Source: Ophioceras dolichostomum (lineage: Eukaryota; Ascomycota; Sordariomycetes; Magnaporthales; Ophioceraceae). Taken from it: a DNA stretch of 12,848 nt. This document shows, piece after piece, positions 1-6,375 of the stretch. The notes under the pieces are model-generated. The model made no database searches. It was not told the DNA's origin and worked only from the letters and a program-made list of their open reading frames with translations. Every line of letters starts with the position of its first letter. The first letter of the stretch is position 1. A program made the position numbers and the translations under genes. The DNA lies in assembly GCA_003049485.1 (NCBI GenBank), contig PYST01000605.1:1-12848 (forward strand), written 5' to 3'.

Positions 1-6
1 GTTTAC

Positions 7-149
7 CTCCATCCGGCGATGCTGAGCCGTTTCGCATACATCTTGCCCATGTCGCCCATGCCAATAAGGCCTATGACGAAGGAGCCCATCTCAGAGCCCG
101 GCGAGGGCGATGTCGGTGCTGGTTGCAACGCCGGCGGTAGGGACGACAT
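7..149 (-). CDS. TYR1: Prephenate dehydrogenase (NADP+), first coding exon, partial
   Basis: This is the N-terminus of the enzyme that oxidatively decarboxylates prephenate to 4-hydroxyphenylpyruvate in tyrosine biosynthesis (cytosolic, family knowledge). The exon begins with ATG at 149 and encodes 47 whole codons plus two bases. After a Ser/Pro-rich leader of about 22 residues comes the first Rossmann strand and dinucleotide loop, GLIGMGDMGKMYAKRL, with the GxGxxG glycines at residues 30, 32 and 35. The following AGWR closely resembles the start of yeast Tyr1. The exon ends at AG|GTAAAC, so the intron donor is at position 6 and the rest of the gene lies left of the window. The start is set by the resemblance to Tyr1 and by being the first ATG in this frame ahead of the motif. 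It is divergent from the ATS1-like gene. Only about a tenth of the protein is visible, so activity and cofactor preference cannot be judged. Confidence 0.85.
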
Positions 150-606
150 CTTGGTTCCTTTGCACGAACCCAACACAGGAGAGACAGGAAGGCCGGGAGA
201 GGGGGGGCGTTAGAGTGAGGAAGTCTGGCTAGGAGGAATTGGGCCACAAAAAATGATGCCGTCTCCAATGGGGAACAGAGGAGGTCAGTCACATTATTAG
301 TACCTACCTGGTAGTAGGTATGTAGGTAGGCTGGTACCACCAAGGTGGTACGTTGATTCTTTTTTTGGGGGTTTGACTTGACATCCACGCCACACGCGCA
401 GCTTAGACGAATACAATGAAAGAAAACGAAGCAGAATGAGTTATGGTGAAAATTTTGATGTGGAATAAAAAGGGCAGGCTGGGCGCCCCACATGCGGCTG
501 GTACGATCCAGCCATCAAGCCTGAGGACGCTACAGCCTCAAACCTGGTTCTACCTTAGATAATCAGTGTACAGTCGTCACCATCATAAACCTTTCCTCCA
601 TCCGCC
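150..606. promoter_or_regulatory. Shared divergent intergenic region of TYR1 and the ATS1-like gene
   Basis: These 457 bp separate two start codons that point away from each other, so both promoters and both 5' UTRs should lie here. The sequence contains a TACCTA/TAGGTA-rich patch at 301-330, the 18-bp dyad at 334-351, a T/G run at 360-371 and a stretch just upstream of 607 that looks like an ordinary 5' UTR (the start context is CCGCC-ATG). No canonical TATA box was found for either gene. A 140-codon minus-strand open frame (71-493) crosses the region and the TYR1 start in another frame. It has no recognisable protein features and is treated as chance. Confidence 0.6.
334..351. repeat. 18-bp dyad, 8-bp perfect arms around AA
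   Basis: The sequence reads GTACCACC-AA-GGTGGTAC, two exact inverted 8-bp half-sites. A two-base loop is too tight for a normal RNA hairpin, so a dimeric protein binding site is the more natural reading. That role is inference. It sits about 185 bp from the TYR1 start and 255 bp from the ATS1 start. Confidence 0.6.
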
Positions 607-1827
607 ATGAATGCCGTCTTTGCGCTGGGTTCGAACAGCTCGGGACAGCTTGGAATAGGCCACATGGAAGATGTGTCAGTCCCCAAACCCGTCCAGTTTG
701 CAGGCATCGGCAAGGACGGTCGCGGCCTAGAACCCCTCGCCCAAATTCCCCGCGTCGTGCAAGTTGCGGCAGGTGGAAACCACACCCTGCTGCTGACCAC
801 GGGCGGGGAGATCTACTGGGCCGGGGAATCTTCCACGGGATCTTGCGGGCAAGTGTCCCACGGGTCGACAGCATCCACACCTGCCTTCCGCAAGGCAAAC
901 TTATTCGGCGGGGGAGAGGCAGAGCAACGCCAGAACCAACAGAACCAGATTCAGGACCAGAATCACAACCAACGGAGCAACGGTGGCCTGCAGAGCTCGT
1001 GCCTTCAGGTCCGACAAGTCGCGGCAACCTGGGAGGCTTCCATAATTGCAACATACGACAATCGTGAGCGCAACTCGTGTGTCTACAGCTGCGGATGCGG
1101 TACAAAGGGCGAGCTAGGTCAGGGTCCCTTCATCGTCCGCTTGCCCTCTATCCAACGCATCCCCGATTTTCCGCCGGCAGGCACTGAGGTGACGGATCTG
1201 GCTGCATGCATGGGCCATGTCGTAGCCGTCCTGAGCAACGGCGACGCCTACGGCTGGGGTAACGGGAGGAAGGGACAGTTGGGTGCCCCAGATGCGATCG
1301 TCGACGAGCCGAGAAAAATCCAAAACATCGGCTTCAAGGTCGCCAAGGCGGCATGCGGCAAGGATTTCACCTGTCTCGTCGGTGATCCCGCCACTGGGGA
1401 GGTTTTGCTGCTGGGTCCGGATAGGTTTGGCATCCGGACCTCAGCACCGCCGGCCATCCCCGGCTGGAAAGATGTTCAGGCCAGTTGGGGGGGCTTGTAT
1501 GTCCTGCATTCCGATGGCACACTCTCCGGCTGGGGCAGAAACGACCACGGCCAACTCCCGCCGGAGGGGCTTCCGAAGCTGTCCCAGATCGCGGCTGGGA
1601 GCGAGCACCTTGTCGCTGTTACTGGAGCCTCGGATGTTATCGCATGGGGCTGGGGCGAGCACGGTAATTGCGGCCCGCAAGTCCTCGACGGTGACGTGAG
1701 AGGACGATGGAATGTCATTGCATCACACGAGTACGCCCCCCCGAGCTCCCGCTTCGAAACGATAGGGGCGGGGTGTGCCACTAGCTGGATTATCTTGAGA
1801 ACACTGCCGACTGGAGACAGCCTGTGA
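607..1827 (+). CDS. ATS1: RCC1-like seven-bladed propeller protein, ATS1/KTI13 type
   Basis: This is an intronless 406-residue ORF. Blade signatures occur in order: FALGSNSSGQLGIG (5-18), IYWAGESSTGSCG (69-81), VYSCGCGTKGELGQG (159-173), AYGWGNGRKGQLG (214-226), VLLLGPDRFG (266-275), LSGWGRNDHGQL (306-317) and VIAWGWGEHGNCG (344-356), giving seven RCC1 repeats. The yeast relative Ats1/Kti13 (about 333 aa) pairs with Kti11/Dph3 and acts in Elongator-dependent tRNA wobble-uridine modification and diphthamide synthesis. It was first found as an alpha-tubulin suppressor. The extra length here comes partly from a Gln/Asn-rich insert at about residues 104-127 between blades 2 and 3. No exchange-factor role is implied. 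The ATG at 607 is the first in frame and leads straight into blade 1. The gene is divergent from TYR1 and convergent with RAD9. Assignment to ATS1 rather than another RCC1-like protein rests on size and the MxxVFALGSNSSGQLG opening. Confidence 0.85.
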   Translation: MNAVFALGSNSSGQLGIGHMEDVSVPKPVQFAGIGKDGRGLEPLAQIPRVVQVAAGGNHTLLLTTGGEIYWAGESSTGSCGQVSHGSTASTPAFRKANLFGGGEAEQRQNQQNQIQDQNHNQRSNGGLQSSCLQVRQVAATWEASIIATYDNRERNSCVYSCGCGTKGELGQGPFIVRLPSIQRIPDFPPAGTEVTDLAACMGHVVAVLSNGDAYGWGNGRKGQLGAPDAIVDEPRKIQNIGFKVAKAACGKDFTCLVGDPATGEVLLLGPDRFGIRTSAPPAIPGWKDVQASWGGLYVLHSDGTLSGWGRNDHGQLPPEGLPKLSQIAAGSEHLVAVTGASDVIAWGWGEHGNCGPQVLDGDVRGRWNVIASHEYAPPSSRFETIGAGCATSWIILRTLPTGDSL

Positions 1828-2044
1828 GCAACGAACTTGCATCGGCCAAGGGACAGATGGTGGCACGACGGATTGCAAAAACATTAAATTAACAATACAG
1901 CACAAACTTAAAAAAAAAACTCGGCTCGGTTCTGGGAGAGAAGAGAGCCACAGCTGAGCCAGAAAAGCCATGGCGTGGATCGAACTTTGTTTTCAGTGCG
2001 CCCCCGTGAGACAATTGCTGCGGAAGTGAGGCGGCAGGGTTCCT
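1828..2044. other. Short convergent 3' intergenic region, ATS1-like / RAD9
   Basis: Only 217 bp separate the two stop codons. An A/T-rich patch at about 1875-1919, ending in a run of ten A (1910-1919), is the likeliest 3'-end region for the plus-strand gene. No separate signal for RAD9 is obvious, so the two 3' UTRs may overlap. No RNA gene or ORF of note was seen. Confidence 0.45.
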
Positions 2045-4023
2045 TCACGAGAATAGGCCGAACCGACGAACCTAGGTAGGGGGGCTTGGCATCAGTACGT
2101 GCTGTGTATGACGGAGGTTTTCGAGGCCTTTCGTGGCTGGATTGCTTACATCCGAGAGACGTTGCGTCGGCTCTAGCTCTGAAGGTAGGTTGTCGACAGG
2201 GCCATTGCCTCGAGGCTCGGCCGGGCCGCTGATGTGGTTCGCTTGTTCACTGATTCGCATTGTTGGCGGGTTCTTCACGTCCGACAGGCGGGACTCGTAT
2301 CAGCGTATCTTCGCAAGTGTAGTGTCTAGGTGCAGGCGGGAACTACACTCACCGGAGCGTTGCTGGCATCCCAGCCGAGGGGCCCATTCACGTCCTGTTC
2401 ATCGTCATCCTGATTCACAGGCTCCCACTCTTGGTCTTCATCTTGAGCGACGAACATGGACTCGCCTCGCGAGGTCGGAGGCGGCGGCAGCGGTGGTGGC
2501 CGCATTTCGAACTGCGATGGCCGCACACCGGGCATCCTCACGGGTGGCAGTTCCCGCGCCGGCTCCATGGCTCGCGTCTTGTCCGTCCGTGAGTCCGAGC
2601 CGGCGGCGAGCCCCGGCTTCTGTGCCTTGGTGGCCGCGTTGTGGGCCCTCCTCATCTTAGGGCCACCTGGTCCGCGCTCGCCAACCGTCATGAGGACGAA
2701 TGTACACAATATGTTGTCCGCGCTGTACGAAAGAATCAGTGGCCTGCCGGGACTCGAATACCTCGCGGACATTTCGCTCCCAGTGATAGTTGCGTGCTGG
2801 AGAATAGCCCTGAAGTCCTTGACGGCGATGATCATGTGTAGCTTCACGTCGATGTCGATGACGTCAAACTCCTCCATGTCAACAGCGATGGATGTATGTA
2901 GGGGCTTTTTCAGGATTGCTACACGATGGTCGAGTCAGTGATGTGACGCGGGATGGCTGCAGATGCCAAACTCTGGGAGAATTGGGGCCGGGAGAGAGAG
3001 AGAGAGACACGGGGGCAAGGATGAGGTGGTTCCTCAAGTCGGGGCCATGCTGATCACACGTACCAGCCTCGTTCGAGAGCTTGAAATCCTTCTCCGTGTA
3101 GCAGGCGAAGTTTACCACACCCTCACCCTCCGCGTTGATGTCAAGCAGGTCGATACCTGGCCCGAAATGTTCCATGAGCTGGCGCAACGTGCGGGAGGCG
3201 ATAGTCCAGTGGTGAACGGCCTCACTTGGGTCGAACTTGACGCGGGTAGGGGGCTTGGCCTCGAAGGGCAGGCTGTGCGTTGCGGTGATGCCTGTTTGCT
3301 GTTGTGTGAGTTTCATCATCAGGAACCGGCTGCGAGACCCGGTTGGCCTGCGGATAAGATATGCATGAGACGTGCAAGCGGATCGGCGATCTTTTCTGGC
3401 TGACCATTTCTGCAGATAATCCGGGCAATAAATCGGCTCTTTCTGCCGGGGCCGTCATCAATAGCCACATCGCATCGCTCAATGGCCGTTTCTCTTTCCC
3501 GGTCGCGGCCGGGGTCCCCTCCCACTCTAGTGCGGAAGATAGACAAGAGGGCCTGCGCGCCGGTAAGTCAGCAAATGGCCGCCGCCGGAGCACGCTGCCG
3601 GAGCACTACCCATTCCACGGGCTTCCGCTACTCGCCTTGATGTACAGTAGACAGTAGAACCGGTCCTGATGCTGCAAGCTGCCGTCGTACGCGTAGTGGG
3701 TAAAGAACCGCCGATCGACCGGGAACGCGAAGGAGACATGAGCAGACTTGGTCATGTTCAGAGCCGTTAGGGCGAACTGCATTGTCTCGCTGGTGAGCGA
3801 CTGTGCCTTCCGCCATCTTTCTGGTAGCAGGGGCCATCCACCCGTGACCAGGGAAAGCACCGGGCAGCACCATGGGGCTGATTTAGCGGAGCAATAGGAC
3901 CAAGCGAACCTTGTGCGTCGAAGCCTCCAGGGAGACATCATCGCAGAACCTCAAGATGCACATGAGGGCGTTCTGGAGAGCGATCACGCCGTCTTCGCTC
4001 AGCGAGAAGTTGACGATAGCCAT
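2045..4023 (-). CDS. RAD9: DNA-damage checkpoint clamp subunit Rad9/Ddc1 type
   Basis: Exons on the minus strand: 4023-3910, 3776-3636, 3552-3405, 3291-3064, 2918-2353, 2272-2150 and 2071-2045 (1347 nt, 448 aa). Rad9 forms the 9-1-1 ring with Rad1 and Hus1 in the nucleus and activates ATR/Mec1-type signalling. The splices restore the family sequence: MAIVNFSLSEDG, then DDVSLEASTHK|FALTALN, YCLLYIK|ALLSIFR, IERCDV, IICRN-G-ITATHSLPFE, LMEHFGPGIDLLD and KKPLHTSIAVDMEEFD. The PCNA-like part is about residues 1-290. The tail has a proline run (351-358), an acidic WEPV...GWD block (375-394), LEPTQRLSD with a TQ site at 435-436, and a terminal VRRFGLFS. Introns are 133, 83, 113, 145, 80 and 78 nt. 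Intron 2 uses a GC donor (AAG|GCGAGT). Branch-like CTNAC sites precede introns 1-4. Introns 5 and 6 have CTGAT instead. The intron 5 acceptor (AAG) and the intron 3 donor (GTCAGC) are weak in sequence but fit the family alignment. The gene is divergent from the HHE gene. Confidence 0.88.
2992..3007. repeat. (GA)8 microsatellite inside RAD9 intron 4
   Basis: Eight perfect GA units lie within the 145-nt intron (2919-3063). They read as CT on the transcribed strand, upstream of the CTGAC branch site. The tract is probably length-variable. Confidence 0.8.
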
Positions 4024-4599
4024 TGTCTGCGAGGCGAGGAAAACGCCCAGCCTGCATAATATGGAATTTCCACGCCCCTGAGCCGGCTCTGCGGCATTCC
4101 GGAATGGCGTTGAAGCTTTGGTTAGGTGAGGTGGCTGAAGTCACTCATCACGGTTGTGATAATTGCAACTGGTCGCCAACCAAACCCTTGTCGCGCGCCC
4201 GCGCGCGGCAACCGCTTTGGGAAGTAACGTGCAAGGTGGGCTGGAACTGCCACCAGTAGTAACTGCCACCACCAGGCACCGTGGATTTCAAATGGCTTAT
4301 GCAACCGCCTTTGTCTGAGAAACTCAGCTGGACGCCACCCGTCCTCTGGTCGTCAACGATAAGAAGGGAAGAAATCCCCCATCGGAGAACTGGGGACATT
4401 GCCGAGTCACCTTTCCTGTTTAAGAGTATCTAAGTGCTTACCGACCAGGGACATGGTGGACGTGGTGCTTGCTTGACTTCTCTTGACTAGATACCTACCT
4501 ACCTTAACGCCCTACTAGGCAGTATCGACGCTTATTTTGACTTGAACCTTCGGTTTCCATCTGCTATCCACCTGATAAAGCTAACCAGCTTTACTGCAT
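4024..4599. promoter_or_regulatory. Shared divergent intergenic region of RAD9 and the HHE gene
   Basis: These 576 bp lie between two outward-facing starts. Visible elements are a GCGCGC-rich block at about 4192-4209, an 11-bp direct repeat AACTGCCACCA at 4245-4255 and 4261-4271 (16-bp period), and a TACCTACCTACCTTA run at 4492-4506, about 95 bp before the HHE start. No clear TATA box and no MluI cell-cycle box (ACGCGT) were found. Open frames here (4023-4399 on both strands) have no protein-like features. Confidence 0.55.
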
Positions 4600-5506
4600 A
4601 TGAAACGCGCCCTTCTCGGTAGACATTTGCTCTCGGTGCCCCGCCACCTTGCTCTTTCCCGTTGGAACCCCGCTGTTTCCTTTGCACGTGCCACCGCACA
4701 CATGGCATCATCGGCGCCAGAGCCTGTGGGTGTCCCCGATGTGGCCGAGGAGTCAACCGCCACAGACAATCCGGCCGAACGTGGATCACAACCTGCGACG
4801 TCCAGTTCGAACACTGAGCCAGGCCTTCCCGATCTGACCCCGTCCGAGTTCAAGGAATTCAATCGGATGGCCGAGCAGATGGACTACTATGTACGTCAGC
4901 CGCTCCCAATCCCCTCCCCCACCCTCGCATCCCGCGATGGGTTGGATCACATGGTCACGTGATGCCCATCTCCTCCAACTACCCCTGCTGGTTCTTCTCC
5001 TGCTGACAAGGAACTGGAACTTGTGCCATGCTGTATAGCACACCCATTTCCGGCAAACGTGGAACCTCCTGCATAACGCTGCCGTCTCGGGCCGCCGGCC
5101 AGCCAACATGACACTCAAGCAGTTCCTCGATTCTGGCCTGAGCTTCGTGCGGCAGCTTACAATGCACCATGATATCGAAGAGACGTATCTGTACCCATTG
5201 CTCGCGGTCAAGATGCCGCAGTTCCGCCACTCCCCTGGTGGCAACAAGAAGCTCAGCGCCCAGGCGTCGGAGCTGATCCGCCAGCATCGCGAGATCCACG
5301 CCGGTATGGACCACTTCGAGGAGTACCTACGGCAATGCCGCAACCGTGAGCTCGACCTCGAAATGGGCGTGCTCAGGGAGAAGATGGACTCATGGGGAAC
5401 GGTGCTGTGGACGCACATGGACCAGGAGGTCAGGACGTTGGGCGCGGATAACATGAGGAGATATTGGACGCTGGAAGAGATGCGGAGGTTGAGTCAGAGC
5501 TTCTGA
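4600..5506 (+). CDS. Hemerythrin/HHE cation-binding domain protein, probably mitochondrial
   Basis: Exons are 4600-4890 and 5039-5506 (252 aa). The 148-nt intron has donor TAT|GTACGT, a CTGAC branch site near 5003 and acceptor TATAG|CAC. Splicing gives AEQMDYY|HTHFRQTWNLLHNAA running into TLKQFLDSGLSFVRQL. Candidate metal ligands of the four-helix bundle are H98/H100, H140/H141 with E144/E145 (MHHDIEETYLYP), H180/H184 (RQHREIH) and H223 with E227 (THMDQE). Such proteins bind diiron or other metals. The role of this fungal branch is not known to me. Residues 1-34 contain six Arg and one Lys with no acidic residue and look like a mitochondrial presequence. A second in-frame ATG (M35, at 4702) would give a form without it. 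A Ser/Thr/Pro-rich linker (36-85) precedes the domain. The gene is convergent with noxR. Confidence 0.85.
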
Positions 5507-5881
5507 AGTAGTCCGGGTTCGACGTGCTGGTTAACCTGGAATTTTGATCCCCCGCAAATGCCATTTAGCTAGGCAGGTCGTTAGATTCACATACTACGCT
5601 TCTTCTCTCAAATAACCTGGGGGCCTGGGTACCTGCCGAGGCTGGTCACCTCCAGCAGGGTGCTAGGACACTTGGATGACGGAGGAGGGACCGGGAGAGC
5701 GCGGCGAGGGCGGGAGATGCGAGCCGACACTTCGATTAGATAGAGTAATACTGGCGCTACCCACCTATATAAAAGATTTTGCCGCAAGAGCAGAACTACC
5801 AAGGAAATGAAAAACAGGGAACAAACAGAGGACAGAGGAGGAAGCCTCGTAAGCAACCGCATTTCCCACAGCAAAAAAAAC

Positions 5882-5913
<32 letters not shown>

Positions 5914-6375
5914 AAGAAAACTATGCAGCGTACTCCCGTGATTCGCCTGTTCTCCTTCCTCTCTAAGGGATATATGATGATGGCTGAAAACATGGTATTA
6001 TATGAACTAAACACCCCGAGAAGCCCAGAAATCAACGAGTGGGGGAAGTGACCAGGAAGTCGTAGAATTAAAAGGCGAAGTATAGAAAATCGCATGTGTA
6101 CCTATATATGATGCCATTGACCACGGTGGATATGATGGTTTGGCGCAGTTGATTGGCCGACAGAGATGAACTCGAGAGCGGGTCCACGGACACACGGCTG
6201 CCTCGAAACTCACTCGGCGAACCAGAGGGAGGGAATGTGTTGATGGCTTGCTGAGGGGTAGAGTGGCGGTCGGTCATAAAACATCGTGTAATCTGATTTA
6301 AAACAAAACAAGACAAGAAAAAAAGCGCAGCACCGAGGCAGCGAGAGGCGGAGGGGAGGTGGATCGAAAGACGCA
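5507..6375. other. Convergent 3' intergenic region, HHE gene / noxR
   Basis: These 869 bp separate two stop codons and should hold both 3' UTRs. Noted in it are the C20A12 tract (5884-5915), a perfect TATATAAAA at 5766-5774 with no gene downstream of it on the plus strand, and A-rich plus-strand sequence around 5873-5920 and 6299-6326. Open frames across it (for example 5779-6051 plus, 5796-6095 minus) are made by the homopolymers and encode low-complexity proline/lysine or glycine runs. I do not count them as genes. Confidence 0.55.
5884..5915. repeat. Homopolymer pair: 20 C followed by 12 A
   Basis: On the plus strand, twenty consecutive C (5884-5903) are directly followed by twelve A (5904-5915). 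A run of eight A lies just upstream (5873-5880). In the direction of noxR transcription this reads T12 then G20, about 460 nt after the noxR stop. The exact lengths may reflect sequencing or assembly error. Confidence 0.85.

Noticed and set aside
285..291. Possible GCN4/CPC1-type site in the TYR1 promoter
   Set aside because: The minus strand reads TGACTGA, one mismatch from TGACTCA. A single degenerate 7-mer in 457 bp is expected by chance.
71..493. 140-codon minus-strand ORF across the TYR1/ATS1 promoter
   Set aside because: It overlaps the TYR1 start in another frame, has odd composition and no recognisable domain, and lies where promoters and UTRs are expected.
563..1105. 180-codon minus-strand ORF inside the ATS1-like gene
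   Set aside because: It is an antisense shadow of the RCC1 coding region. The plus-strand frame has clear blade motifs and this one has none.
2133..2941. Plus-strand ORFs of 175 and 161 codons over RAD9
   Set aside because: They are antisense to confirmed RAD9 exons and have no domain-like sequence.
4786..5454. 222-codon minus-strand ORF over the HHE gene
   Set aside because: It is an antisense shadow. The plus-strand spliced frame carries the HHE metal ligands.
5779..6095. Proline/lysine or glycine-run ORFs around the homopolymer tract
   Set aside because: Their sequence is dictated by the C20A12 run, and the plus-strand frame begins at a TTG rather than ATG.
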